This document shows positions 1 through 18,080 of a stretch of 64,000 bases of DNA, one piece after another. Each line of letters starts with the position of its first letter. Position 1 is the first letter of the stretch. Source of the DNA: Ulota crispa (taxonomy: Eukaryota; Streptophyta; Bryopsida; Orthotrichales; Orthotrichaceae); the NCBI GenBank assembly GCA_963920765.1, contig OY987242.1, positions 15,524,002 through 15,588,001 on the forward strand. Reading direction: 5' to 3'. The position numbers and the translations under genes were made by a program. Below the pieces are notes generated by a model. It ran no database searches. It was not told the DNA's origin and saw only the letters and a program-made list of their open reading frames with translations.

Positions 1-466
1 AGAACGGCCGACTCCAAAACAGCCGCTCTCACATTCCAGCACCAAAAGACGGAGGGCCGGAATAATTTTCTCTAGCCACTCGGGAAGCTGCTCGCAGTGG
101 AATACCGGCGCTGACCAGGACACGGATAGCATATGCCGAAGTAGGAGCACCGTGGGCGGGCGGCCAAAGCTGGTGGCGCTGGGAGAGACGGGGGAGACGG
201 GGGAGCGGAGGCGAAGCTCAGACGGAAGAGTGGAGTATGCGTGTCCGGGAAGGTCTCTGGAAGAAGCCCCTCCCGTCTCTGGCCCTGACCCCTGACGGAC
301 GAACGGACGAACAAGCATGTCGCTGGATCTCATCCGTGTGGGTGGTGGATGTGGGCCATCCATCCGTTGGGGGTGGGTCTTTGGGTCGGGGCCTCGGGGC
401 TGCGCTCGCTTCCTTGGGCCCTGAAGCTGAGTCAGCAGTAGCTCTTGCAGCTGACCTGCTGACCCA
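1..466 (+). promoter_or_regulatory. GC-rich leader or promoter-like stretch
   Basis: This stretch is much richer in G and C than the AT-rich DNA after 557, as are the sequences around the two real genes here. It stops abruptly where a transposon begins at 557. A consensus splice donor follows at 502. It could be the promoter and 5' leader of a plus-strand gene, or a remnant of one. No conserved protein is recognisable in any frame. Confidence 0.25.
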
Positions 467-501
467 ATGGAGGGTGGAGGTTCCAAGGGTCTTCGCTCTC
501 A
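467..501 (+). CDS. Candidate first coding exon of an unknown gene
   Basis: An ATG at 467 opens a short reading frame (MEGGGSKGLRS, then a split codon) that runs into a consensus donor, CTCA|GTAAGT, with GT at 502-503. The lead-in is GC-rich. A longer frame from 237 reaches the same donor. I find no downstream exon that can be joined to it: the intron side is filled at once by a transposon (557-1787), and the next 10 kb are repeats. It could be a first exon with a very long intron, a noncoding leader, or a gene fragment. I do not recognise the product. Confidence 0.2.
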
Positions 502-556
502 GTAAGTTAACGTGTGGCAGAAGTGGTTCACACTTTAGATGCGAGCCCTGAGATCA

Positions 557-1787
557 TAAGGTAGGAGGTTCTAAAACAGAGCGTTTATCCCCTAAATGTT
601 CAAGAGTGTTTTTCTTGTTTTTGGAAGGTAGTTTTGAAGTTTTTAAATTATCATTGTAAGATCATTATTAAACATCAAAATGAAATCGAAATTGTTGAAT
701 TTTGAACTTCAAGGTTTTTAAATGGCACTACCTCAATAGAATCCAAAATGGATGCGCGGATTTTAAGATATTTGAGATTGAATGATGATGAGTATGGAAT
801 TTTTTTTTTGAGCTGCCCAAAACTTCTAATGCAAATTGGCAATTTTTGGATAAAAACTTGGGAAACAACTACTTAGGATGTTTTAGTGTTTATTGTTGTT
901 GCTTCAAAACCAATGGCCCCTCTTCCAAATCCATGACCACAATTTCACAAATGAGCCTTGCAACGCAATTGTCAAAATGCAACTGTCTCATTCTTTAAAA
1001 AAATCAGCTTTAATTATTGACCAAAAAACATTATGAATGAAAGAATTTTCAATGGTGAATAGATTCTAATTAGTATAACAAAGACATTCCTAGTGAAATT
1101 AGTCCAAAAGCACTTTTAGATATTGTTAGAAGTCCAAATTTCAGAAAAAAAGCCCTTGTTGCCCAAGAAAGTGCCCAAGAGAAATCTTCACTTTTTGCTC
1201 AACTTAATGCCCGTCTTTTCAATGTGGGAACATCTCATAGGCTTTGTGACACTATTCACGACACTATTCATGATAGAAATTGTATGCTTGTGGTTAGCCT
1301 TCCACCAAAAACAAGTGGAATAAGATCTGGAAGAAGTTGAATTTGAATAGTGAAGCTAACTTCAGCGCACAACTTTTCCAAAATTAAAAACCTCAAAAAA
1401 ATAAAATTTGTGCCTTCAACAAGGTTTCAAAGTTTTTGAAAAAAAATTGGACACTAGATTCTTGTGCCTTGGGCATTTAGGGGTTAAGGGCTAAAACTGA
1501 ATTTTGTGGAGGGTAAACTTCTTGAAATATTTTTCAATAAATTTTCCTTGAAAGACAAGAGGAATTGGCATCTATCCCGTAATGTTTCATAAATTTTGAA
1601 GCTTTTTGGACTCTGTTATGCAATTTTGAAGTGGAAAAGTCATAGGTGCTCTAAAGTGGTGCACCTCTTCAAATGTACATCACATGTATATTGTTGAAGG
1701 GCTATGAAAAACAACATGTACAAATTGAGTACATTTGAGGAAGTGCATTGTTTTAGAGCCTGCACCATTTTAGAACCTCCTACCTTA
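557..1787. mobile_element. TIR element, family F (host of a nested element)
   Basis: The ends are a perfect 20-bp inverted repeat: TAAGGTAGGAGGTTCTAAAA at 557-576 and its reverse complement at 1768-1787. The outermost TA on both sides would serve as a 2-bp target duplication, leaving TIRs that start AGGTAGGAGG; this resembles Tc1/mariner-type insertion but is not proof. A partial inverted copy lies at 57954-58177. A TTAA-family element (589-1483) is inserted inside. No transposase is encoded. Confidence 0.7.
589..1483. mobile_element. TTAA-flanked CCCCTAAA element T1, nested in F
   Basis: It starts CCCCTAAATGTTCAAG and ends CTTGGGCATTTAGGGG, flanked by TTAT (585-588) and TTAA (1484-1487). 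The unfilled relative near 58130-58177 reads, in this orientation, ACAGAGCGTCTAAGGGCTG. Here the same flank reads ACAGAGCGTTTAT, element, TTAAGGGCTA. One TTAA-like target has therefore become two, which fixes the element's borders. Length is 895 bp. It is non-coding. Confidence 0.75.
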
Positions 1788-1814
1788 GTGTATTTTCAGT
1801 CCTTCATTATGGCT

Positions 1815-2041
1815 TTAGGGTTGTTTCAAACTATGGCCAGAGGTCAAGAGGTCGTGGATTTCCACCAATCAAATTGCAAGAAACCAAGAGTTTGACCCCT
1901 CAACCCTTCATAGAAGAGGTCAAAGTCCAAAGTCTCTCACCCCCTATGACATTATCCTTTCATCCAAAAATGACGCTCTCAAGAAAAGTTTGGGTCAAGC
2001 AAAAATGGAGACCCAAACTTTGGTTTTGTTGTAAAAATGTG

Positions 2042-2117
<76 letters not shown>

Positions 2118-2163
2118 TGTATGTATATATATATGTATATATATATATGTATATATATATATG

Positions 2164-2215
<52 letters not shown>

Positions 2216-2233
2216 CATATATATATATATATG

Positions 2234-2277
<44 letters not shown>

Positions 2278-2804
2278 GAGGATATCTATTATATGTTTAC
2301 TATGTCAAATAGATTTCAAGACTATAGTAAACAAGCAATATAAGCGGCACAATATATTGGTCAAGGCTTTATGGTAACTTTAGACCATATAATTGTTTAC
2401 CAATAAATATTCAATACCCTTATGAAAAATTAATTCCATTTGAATGCTTTTGTGGACGTATTCATTTTGAATTTGATAAGTAGTCAGTTTTTCTCATTAA
2501 CAAGAACTTGAACGTTATATTTGGAAGGTCTAATAAATGTTATGACTTTGGACTTTGAGCTTGACCTTTGGAGGCTTCACACTATGACCATTCAAGTTGA
2601 GAGGCTATTGAAATTCATTGCCAAGAGTTTGGCCTTTGGACTTGGCTTTTGGAGGCTTCACACTATGGGCGGTCAAAGGTGTCAAAAACAATATTTTATT
2701 GCTTATTTTCAGCACATTTCAATTCTTTGGCCTCTCAACAAAGTTTGGCCACTCAATCCCATGGCCTCTTGACTTGGTCAGCCATAAGGTGAAGCGGCCC
2801 TTAG
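1815..2804. mobile_element. Family D element, copy 1, interrupted by a TA microsatellite
   Basis: The ends are imperfect inverted repeats: TTAGGGTTGTTTCAAACTAT at the left, and, reverse-complemented from the right, CTAAGGGCCGCTTCACCTTA. Internal modules recur in copies at 14398-14968 and 43918-44378: GTTTGGGTCAAGCAAAAA near 1990, and repeats of CTTTGGAGGCTTCACACTAT near 2567 and 2650. The TA microsatellite lies inside it. It is non-coding. Confidence 0.55.
2037..2277. repeat. TA microsatellite with TATG/CATA interruptions
   Basis: About 240 bp of nearly pure alternating purine-pyrimidine (TA)n, broken by periodic TATG and CATA variants. Apparent ORFs on both strands (runs of Ile-Tyr) are artefacts of the repeat. 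It can form cruciform or slipped structures and is likely length-variable. Confidence 0.97.
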
Positions 2805-2865
2805 TCTCTAAAGTCTGCAAGGCTAAGTGGGCAGAAAAGCCCAAGAATTTACCTAGGTCATATGG

Positions 2866-3074
2866 TGCATGACACTTATAACCGACAACTTGCAATTCAA
2901 GTGGTTAGCCTAAGGCTTTGTCAAAAAAAAAGTTATCAAAAATTCAAGTCCACCAAGATGAAGCTTAGGGTTTGTCCCACTTGGCGGTGGAATTACTTTT
3001 GAGCTAATGGTTATATGTGTTGTGCTTTAATAATTCTTGTTTGGCCAATAATTGTTGATTATAAGTGTCATGCA
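2866..3074. mobile_element. MITE, family C, copy 1
   Basis: Terminal inverted repeats TGCATGACACTTATAAC (2866 on) and GTTATAAGTGTCATGCA-like sequence (ending 3074) enclose about 209 bp. A second copy at 26251-26433 has the same ends and a related interior that includes TGTGTTGTGCTT-like sequence. It is non-coding. No clear target duplication was found. Confidence 0.75.
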
Positions 3075-3264
3075 TTATAGCTCTGTCCTAATATAATGAA
3101 GCCATGTTGCTTTCTAGAAGAATGAAGACAAGCTAACGAGGTCCCAAATTAACAACATGGTCTATCTCTCAGTTTTCACAGTCTAGGGATCAATTTGTAA
3201 CCTATCCTAACACAATTTATGATTGTTGTGTCTCCAAAATTAACATCCACCAAATCTATTTTAA

Positions 3265-3900
3265 CCTCTAAATGCCTAAGGCACCCAATTTGGGTGTTTG
3301 CAAAACTTTGAAGTTGAATAAAACCTTATCAAATCACAGTTTTTAGTTTTTTTTTTTCATTTCAAGTTTGTATTGAAGTCTATCTTCACATCAAAAACTT
3401 GATTCTGAAAAGGAATGTTGATGATTTTTCTACTCAAGATTTTGTACAAGGGTGTCCATTGCAATTCTAAGTTTTTAGTGTTGGAAGATCTTGAAGATAA
3501 ACCTCAACTACACTAGAGCTTGGAGACAAAATCACATTAGAAATTCATTTGAAAAATATGGAAGAGTAAATTTTGAAAACTATAAATTGTTTAAAGTTAG
3601 GCATGTAATGACCTTAAACCTCATATTTTTTGGGTGACCAACTTTTTAGATTTGACATGTGAAATGAGAATTAGAAGACTTCAAGTCACTTTTGCGTTTT
3701 AATACCGTCATGTTCAAACATTATAATCTTTCAAACTATAAGTGATATTGTGATGTTCTCTTTTCCCATGTAATCTCTAACATGTGAAGTTAAAACATTT
3801 ATGGTTACAACTACAAAAAACTTGATAAAATTTATGAAATGGTTGGTTGATTGTTTAGTTTCATGGAAATTCTAAGAAGCTCATAAAGGCCTTGGGCACC
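3265..3900. mobile_element. TTAA-flanked element T2 (636 bp)
   Basis: It begins CCTCTAAATGCCTAAGGCACC after TTAA (3261-3264) and ends GGCCTTGGGCACC before TTAA (3901-3904). The last bases of the right TIR (ATTTAGGGG) have been lost. The body aligns with 42759-43389 and, reversed, with 29924-30932. At about 3612-3626 it carries the intact, unfilled version of the site that is filled in the 29924-30932 copy. Confidence 0.75.
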
Positions 3901-3904
3901 TTAA

Positions 3905-5225
3905 CAATAGGATTTTACTCAACTTGGTGGTTTTTCTTTGACTTGAATAAATATCTGGTACGCTAAAAATTGTTTCATGGTAAATTGAAGGTGGACCTAT
4001 AATAACTTCAACAACTTGTTGACCATGAATTGGGCTTTTTTCAAAATTTTGTAGCACCATTTCTCCTTGCTCAATGCAAGTACAAGTATGGATACCTTTG
4101 CTCTACTTTTTACCTTTAAAATACCTAAATATTTTAAAATTAGTGAGAAATCAATTGTGTGGAAAGGGTCTAGTTAAGTGTTGATTATTTTAGGCTAGGT
4201 TTTTTTTGATAGCTGAACATTTTGCGTGGTTTTCCATGAGATTGGGGATTTTGATTAAATAATATTTTTGATACAAAAGGTAGACAAATAGAGTTGATTT
4301 TTAATTGTTTTTAAATGGTCCTTAGATGCTTAAACATGATCCATAGGTTAATAGGATACTACCACTAAAACATTTATGGCCAAGGTACATCCATTTTTTA
4401 AAATACACTCTGAAATCTTACTGAAAATTTTATATTTATATGAGAAGTATTTTCTACTTACTCTTTTTAAACTTGAGGCCATATTTCTATGAAAAACATG
4501 TATGACTTGCATATCCTCTAATGAATATGGATTCTTGAATGAATAATAACAAGAACTTTTATTTATATTGTGTCAAGTTATTTCTCCTCTTATGTGTGTG
4601 TTGAATTATCTTTTTTTGGTAATGAGAAAGTTTCTATGTTAGTACTATGCATTTTTTGTGTAAAGACTAAAGTCATTTTCATTATTATCTCATTGTTTTG
4701 CAATTGTGAAGGATCATTTACTCATTATCACTTGAAGAATGCACACTACCAAGACAAACATTTGAAGATGTATATTGTAATCTTGATGTCTAATAATCCT
4801 AAAGAGTAAGAATTGGCATTAAGAAATTTGTTTATCTCTTCAAATCTGGAGTGTCTTTTGATATTTCAAGAAAATGAAAGTCACCTTCATGATTCTCAAA
4901 AAAATAGCAAATTCTTTTGTTTCTTAAAAAGAAAACAAAAAACAAAATCCCCCACATTTTTTTTTTTTTGTGATTCAACCATTGAATAGTTCAACCTCAA
5001 CTAGAAGTTTGAATTGTGAGCATATTTAAGTTATAGGCTAGAAACCTTGCTATATTGCTCTAATAATACCATAGTGTTGTTGATTTTGCCTCTATAACCT
5101 TTAGCTTTTAATGGTACTAATACATCTCACCCACTTTTTGTATTGACTCTTCTTGGTGATTTTTCACCCTACCTTTCTCTTTCTTTTATGTTCCTCTCCT
5201 CCCTCAAGTCTTCAAGGTCTTTTCA
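3905..5225. other. AT-rich intergenic DNA, nothing recognised
   Basis: Short ORFs occur by chance. I found no terminal repeats, conserved protein or RNA gene. Confidence 0.5.
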
Positions 5226-5377
5226 CACTACAAGAAATTTGTGTCTAAATTGACACGTCCAAATTGACTAATTATGTCCAAAATGACAAAAAATTGTCTA
5301 CAGTGACAAAAATATGTCCAAATCAACTTGTTTGAATCTACAAAAACTGTCTAGTTTGACAATGTTCCCTTGTAGTG
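5226..5377. mobile_element. CACTA-type MITE with TCA target duplication
   Basis: The left end is CACTACAAGAAA (5226-5237) and the right end is TTGTAGTG (ending 5377), the hallmark ends of plant CACTA (EnSpm/CMC) elements. A 3-bp duplication TCA flanks it (5223-5225 and 5378-5380), as expected for this superfamily. Subterminal repeats of the form TGTCCAAATTGAC, TGTCCAAAATGAC and TGTCCAAATCAAC fit the usual transposase-binding arrays. At 152 bp it is non-autonomous. Confidence 0.9.
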
Positions 5378-5380
5378 TCA

Positions 5381-7865
5381 CCTTCCCTTTCCCTACCTAT
5401 TTGATTCCATCCCTCTCTCAAAATTTAGATTATGGTGACAAAATGACCCAATACTTGACACCCAATGCTTTAATAGAGAATTTCAAGTTTTTATGAGTAG
5501 AGAATTTTGAATTTCCCATGACAAACAAGCACTTGCTACTTCATAACAGAGATTGTCTTGCTTATGCTATGCTACTCATATGTGCAATGTGTTTTAATCA
5601 TTAAAAAAATGTAATAGTGCATTTAAAATTTGTGATAAATCAATAAGTTTTAACCAAGTTCATAAAGTTCAAAGAAGTAGGAAAAATTTGGTTTGCTACA
5701 ATTAATTGTTGACTTTATGGCTCATTTTTTGGTGTGTGATTGTTTTTTCTACACTTTGCAACTCATAATTAACAATTTGATGTTGATGTTTAATTTCAAA
5801 CTATTATTATCAAGACTTCTTTTTTATGTAGAACAATACAAAATATTTGTGAAAATTAAAGCATGGTCTCTTATAAAAAGTTGAATTTGGGACTTAAGAC
5901 TTCCAAAATTCATGGAAGATGGTGTATGACACAAAAGCGTCTTTAGGGTGAACTTTGACACTTAAAAATTAGAAGATAATGGCATCCACTTGTTTTTGCA
6001 AAGTATCAAATACTCGGGGGTCACACCTCCTTACGCTTGGGTATCACGTGCATTAATGGGGTATTTAAAGGGATGATATTTATCTTCTCTAAGGTAATTT
6101 TCCCCTCCCTATTTTTAGATGAAAAGCTACTTTTATGTATTTTAGGGTACCTTATGTTTATTTCTAAATGGTTAAGAAGTCTAAATTTTGGCACCTTATT
6201 TTTTTTTACAAATTGCATAGTATTAGAACCTAGCGCAAGAATGCAACAAAGTTTCTACCCTAAATCCTCATTTTCCAAGTGGAATATTGCAAAAAATAAC
6301 TAAATCTTAACTCTAGCGTCCACCATTGTTGTCCTCCTGCAACTTGCACCAAAATTCTACACACCAAAAGAACCTTATATTGCTTCAAACAATCACATAA
6401 ATTCAAACTGTAAACACTAAGTAGACCCTACAAAGTAAAACAAAAATATCAAAACTCTTAAATACCCTAAACCGCCTCTATGATGCTTGCAAAATGCGCC
6501 AAGATGTCAAATTTGATAAGAAGATAACACAAAAACCATGAATTGTAAAGCGCCCAAAACTGCCACTTTCATGCATGTTGTAAGCACGGTGAACACGAAT
6601 GTGAAAGCATGTAGGAATCTAAGGTGCATGAACCCTCAGCAACAGTAGGAACCTAAAGGGCATGCGGGAATCCAAAGACCTCAAACCCTTACCACTAGTA
6701 GGTCATTAGTGTTTCTAGAGTTTTCAACCCTATTCTTGCTAACATTGCTAGCATCCTTGCCACATGTAAAATGAAACCCCTAAACCCTACAAGATTCTCC
6801 TCCACTACATTTGAAAGTGGGATAGAAAATGCAATATCTTTCATCCAAATTGGTCATACAATTATAACCAAAATCATCCTACTAAGCACTTTTAGGGGGA
6901 TCCTATTTTTCTTACCCTATTCTTTTCTACAATATACTAAAGTGGGGGTATTATTTACTACCCTATTTTACATATAATGAAGCAAAAGACACATTTTCAA
7001 TGCTATGGTAGGTATAACAAAAATATAAAATTCACCTCCAATGAATAAAATTGACCATATTTTTTCTCTCATCTAATTTTCTAAAATTTCAATGGTCACC
7101 CCAGAGATCAAATGTACTGCTTGTTGATTTGCTTTAGTTTCATCACTTTCATGTATCGATATTTGGGTTTATTCATAAAAGTAAACAATCTCCTTATCTT
7201 TTGTAGGGTTGTTAAATTTCGTTCACTTATTATGTTGTGAAAGCCTATGATTTTAGTTTAAACGCATTTACATCACTCGAAAAGTTATTTTGAGTTATTT
7301 ATATGACTCTTTGAAAATTCACATACATGGTCTTTGCTTGTAATACTTCTTTATAATTATTGATTTCGAGACCATGGACCCTTAGGACTTTTTGGAATTG
7401 AAGATGAAAGTAATTTGTCATTATTTATTTACTATTTATTTTAAAATTATATTTTAAATACCTTTTAAATGTATAATACTTAGGTCAACAACCAACTTAT
7501 TTTGTTTGTTTAGTATAAAGGTCCATACATACATAAATCCAAAGATTATTTCATTTGGATCTACAAGGTAGAAAGAGAATGACTAGTTTCACCTAGATGA
7601 GATGAGCATCTTCCTATTTCTCCTAAGCTACATAGGAACAACATCAATATGGTTCCTTCTTTGTGTTGTTTACGTGCCTATAGATATGATGACAGGAAAA
7701 AAAAAGGCCTATTCCTCTAAAAGTAAAATCATGTTTCACAATGTGGGTATTTAGACACATAGAAAGCACACACATAGAAAATGTCAACCTAATCAACACT
7801 AATATCACTTGCATTCACAAGTGTGGCTAATCATTCAAAAATTATTCCAGTTTCTTTTTACATTT
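5381..7865. other. AT-rich intergenic DNA, nothing recognised
   Basis: Scattered small ORFs only, none conserved. No paired terminal repeats were found. Confidence 0.45.
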
Positions 7866-8009
7866 CACTAGAAGAAAAACGTGTCCTAAACAATGGTGCA
7901 AAACAACTACAAATATCCTAAACAACTATACAATGACTCAATTACAGTTTTTTTAGGACATTTGCAATTGTTGTAAACTAGTTGTTTGAGACATATTTTT
8001 CTTCTAATG
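7866..8009. mobile_element. CACTA-type MITE with TTT target duplication
   Basis: The left end CACTAGAAGAAAAACGTGTC is paired with a right end that reverse-complements to CATTAGAAGAAAAATATGTC (ending 8009). TTT flanks it on both sides (7863-7865 and 8010-8012). CCTAAACAACTA-type subterminal repeats are inside. At 144 bp it is non-autonomous. The right terminal base triplet has drifted from TAGTG to TAATG. Confidence 0.8.
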
Positions 8010-8012
8010 TTT

Positions 8013-9064
8013 ACAAAAAATGAGAATATTACACTTAGTGCAAGAGTCATTGTAAAACTTCTTCACATTATTTTCAATGATTTTCAAATTGAATTATGTT
8101 GATAAGTGTAAAGTCATAGCATGCTTCTTACCCTCGTTTTGTTAACAAATTATTGACAAAACTTTATTGCCAAATTTTAGACAATGACTTGATAACACAT
8201 CCTCTAATGCATCATAACATCTTCAATAGTAATCAATACAAGTACAAAGTTACAAATGGTTCAAAAGGCTTATTGGTCTTAATATTTGAGATAGTGTATA
8301 ACTTATGTGGGATCTAAAGTACATAACCCACATTATGTTGGATTCACCTGTTTTTTTTTTTGTCAAGTACCTTTTAGTGCCCCTCACAAATTTAAATAGT
8401 TCCTAAAGTAGTGCAAGTTGGCAGTTTTAGTGCAAGGAGCAACAATTGAACTAACTCGTGTAATGTTAATTCAAATACTTAGCACACTTATAGTTAGTTG
8501 GGTGCCTCAATAGCATGGTTTTGATAAAGGTTGAATGGGATTCTATGTTAGTTTTTTTGCCATACTCATTTGGATGGCCACATTCATAGAATTAGACCAT
8601 CCAATTTTAGGAGATTTTGAGCGTCATTGCCTAAAATTCAAAATTCCTCAATTTCTACTACTTGTTCTTGGGTATGCACCAAATACTTTATAAAGTTATT
8701 GTATAACATACCAAAATTTGAATATTTGTGAAAATTTGGTTGATTTTTTTCTGGTGCTTTCAACTAACAACCAATTTTTTTTGACATTTCAACCAAACTT
8801 TGCATTGATAATAGCTTCTTCTTAATCATTGTTGAGACCCATTTTGGGATTATATTCAATCAATGATTGGAAAGAATAGCTACTAATGTGAAGTCAATCA
8901 ATTGAAACAAAAAAATGGCAAAAACAATTGATTGAAATTTGAAATTGTCGGAAAACAAATAGGGAATTGTTTGGACTAGGGCTGCTCTACAATACAAGTC
9001 AAGGTTGGTTTTTAGTATTTGGCCCCCAATGCTTGGTTTTGATTGATTCATTTCTTTAAATGAC
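8013..9064. other. AT-rich intergenic DNA, nothing recognised
   Basis: No conserved ORF, RNA gene or paired terminal repeat was found. Confidence 0.45.
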
Positions 9065-9955
9065 CTCAAGGCCTTTACACTAGGAGTCAAGGCCAAATTT
9101 TGAGATTTTTTTTTTCAATATTTCAATAAGAATACCTGTCATAGCCCTAACTTTAGAAATTGAATCTTTCAAAAATGAGAAACCAATTCTAGGATGGGTC
9201 ATTGTTAGATTCTATTTGAAAATGACTATTTGAGTAAAAAACATCCTTTTGAGATAATTATCACCATGGGATGGAATAAAAAAATTCAGTGGCTCTCCTA
9301 GGTCTCTTTTTTTTAATTCATTTTTCTCCTTTAAAAAAAAATATCATTTTCTCCTTTTCTTTAAAAAAGTTTGCTGTTGTGTTCTCAACTTTTTGGCATT
9401 AAGGCCTTTACACACAAGAATTGGCCCCCATTATACTCATAATACAATGGGCATTTGGGGCCGTTCTTGAGGCCATTTGGACTGAAATTTTGGTTGAAAA
9501 GACCCCAAGGTTTTCATGGCTAGGGTAAGCTGACCCCTCATTGCCCTTTCTTGAAAAAATGGGGCTGAGAGCTTAATCAATTGCTTTCTAAGGTTGTGGG
9601 GCCAAGGTAAAAAAGCTATGCTTTTTTACATTTTAAAAATTATGAGAGTTTGAGAATTTACCATTAAGAGATTGAATCTGGAAATTTTGACTTCACATTT
9701 GGATTCACAAATTGAGCCCAGAACCCTAGAAAGGGATATAATTGAACACTACAATTAGAAGCAAAATACTACTTTTACCCTTGCTTGAGAATTACAAAGC
9801 TTTTCCATCTTGTCCTAAAAATATGGATGTGCAGTGGACTTAGCCTCAATGCCCCATTCGTACAAGCAAGGGACAATGACAATGACGGGTCAATTTAGCA
9901 TTTAATTTCTTGGCAAATTTATGCCTAAATCTTACCTTGGAAGTCTATTGGCAAC

Positions 9956-10155
9956 CATTACACTAAGAAATTCACATGAAAAATTGGATAAAATTGCAAG
10001 ATCCTTCCTAGTTCAAATTCCAATTTGCCAAATTTTGGATGAAAATAACTTATATTAGCAAATTTTTAGGACTTCCGCATATCATTCATTTGTTCCATAT
10101 TAACCAAATTTTCCTTACCTCCTTGCATTCTAGGGTGCGGGTTGCTCTACCTTGA
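9956..10155 (+). repeat. Dispersed repeat J, copy 1
   Basis: It starts near TTACACTAAGAAATT and contains AAATTTTGGATGAAAATAAC and AAATTTTCCTTAC. It aligns with 45425-45650 and, reversed, with 51655-51845. It is non-coding; class unknown. Confidence 0.6.
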
Positions 10156-10189
10156 CCAAAACAAAAATTAAACCTTGAGTCAGCGGGGA

Positions 10190-10475
10190 ATGCTATATCA
10201 TGGGCAAGGATCCATGAGTTGTGAGCCGTGAACCTAAATTTTTATCAAAATAATAAATTTCACCTATAATTGTTTGTGTAGGGCCTTATAATTATGCATT
10301 TTAAACTTTCATTTATTGAAAATCTTACTTTACTTATATTTTTCCATTAATTTTGAGCTCAAAATTGATTATTGCTCACCAAATTTTGGCTCACCGCTCC
10401 CAGAATCACCATTTATCAGCATTTTGGATCACCATTTATCACCATTTTAAGCTCACAAAATAGCGATATCCCTGG
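10190..10475 (+). repeat. Dispersed repeat P, copy 1
   Basis: It shares TTTTGAGCTCAAAATTGAT, GCATTTTAAACTTTC and GCTCACAAAATAGCG with an inverted copy at 12195-12440 inside intron 13 of the UKL gene. GTGAGC/GCTCAC motifs recur at both ends. It is non-coding; class unknown. Confidence 0.6.
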
Positions 10476-10531
10476 GTCAGTTCACCACGAGCAGTTTTCA
10501 TGGCCTCGACTCCTAGTGTAAAGCGGCATTT

Positions 10532-11864
10532 ACTATAGGAAATATCTGATGCATGCCTAATAAAAACCGGATGGAATTGGAACTACCGGATTTTAGATGG
10601 TGGAGCGCAAAACTCTCCCCAATCGCTGGGCCTGAGATTCCTGGAAGTCAGCATACCATGACGGAAATAGTATTTTCTTGGAATCATACGATTTTGTAGC
10701 AATTTAGAGAAAGCTGCAAAATGAGTCCAAATTCCGACAACGCAATTCTCAAGGAGACTTTTATGCACAATTAATGATAAAAGCTCAGAACAAACTGTTA
10801 TACATCAGAGAGAATATGGTCTAGAATCTGAATATATGATGTCAAAACTTAGTATAAGAAAATCAGACTTTTTTTCTATTTCTCCTTTGAACAAAATCAA
10901 ATCACATTGCAGAATTTTTTTTTAATAAATTCATCATAGAGGTGTATAAAACCTTAACCACATAAATCTATCGATTGTATCAAAAAGACCTTGCAAAATG
11001 ATATTTGGCCTTCAAGCATCAAATTCAAGATCTTAGTTTAGACTGCACACAACATTGAGAAAAAAATACATCTTTCATTTCACCTTCATTCACATCTCCG
11101 ATAATTAACTATCAAAGATAGAAAACCTACCACAATCGCCAAACTTTGCAAAATACAACCAAAAATACTTGCATAATGGTATAGATATCCCAAAAAGCCA
11201 TCTTGGATTTTAACTTCGATGCTCTGAAAGCATGTCTCTTTGAAAAAACCAAGAGATATTTCTATCCTTCAAAAAATATTGCACCCCAAAAATACAAATT
11301 CTTCAATCCAATGAATCATTGTAGTTGTACACTAGAGGATTAGGATATAAAATCAACTGACCAATCAGGATATGCTCTGAACAAGCTTCATAGTTGTCCA
11401 AATCATTTGGAAATCTCAAAAGATAGCCTGCCACCAACCTCTCTGATAAGGCTCATATTGCAGATTTTAAGGGTATCCTATGAGTGAAAAAAAAAAATCC
11501 ACGTCATTCAGGAACAGCCAGGTGGACTTGTACACAGGACGCCACAATGCAAGACGCTTTGATAAAGCCATTATAAGAGAGTCAGATGCGAGAGAATGCG
11601 GGTAACTTTCGCCCACATCAATCTCCGGTTAAACTTTCTCAAGCTGAAGAGAATTTCTGGATTTTGAGCTTCTCAAAATCCTAGTACCGTTCAATGAGAA
11701 CTAGTATATCATTCAATAGCCCATCTGACATGCATTTGGATAAATTCTGATGCTAATCTCAATCTCTCCCATACTATCGAATACATCACTCCAGGAATCC
11801 AAGCTACAATATGTAGGGAATGCTGAGTTACAACTTGCCTGCAGAATGAGTACAAATAATACCC
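10532..11864. other. 3' flank of the UKL gene
   Basis: This lies downstream of the UKL stop codon on the minus strand and probably includes its 3' UTR at the 11864 side. The poly(A) site cannot be placed. The sequence is less AT-rich than the DNA further left. No other gene is recognised. Confidence 0.4.

Positions 11865-18080
<6,216 letters not shown>

Larger units (their letters stand above)
9065..10531. mobile_element. Family E-like TIR element holding other repeats
   Basis: An inverted repeat pair marks the ends: GCCTTTACACTAGGAGTCAA at 9071 and, reverse-complemented from 10502-10527, GCCGCTTTACACTAGGAGTC. The motif matches the ends of the family E element at 58175-59796. The interior contains further TTTACAC-type ends near 9400 and two dispersed repeats (J at 9956, P at 10190), so it is composite. 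No transposase is seen. The outer border is approximate. Confidence 0.45.

Noticed and set aside
1874-2343. Long open frames on both strands encoding Ile-Tyr runs
   Set aside because: They are produced by the TA microsatellite; (TA)n has no stop in several frames.
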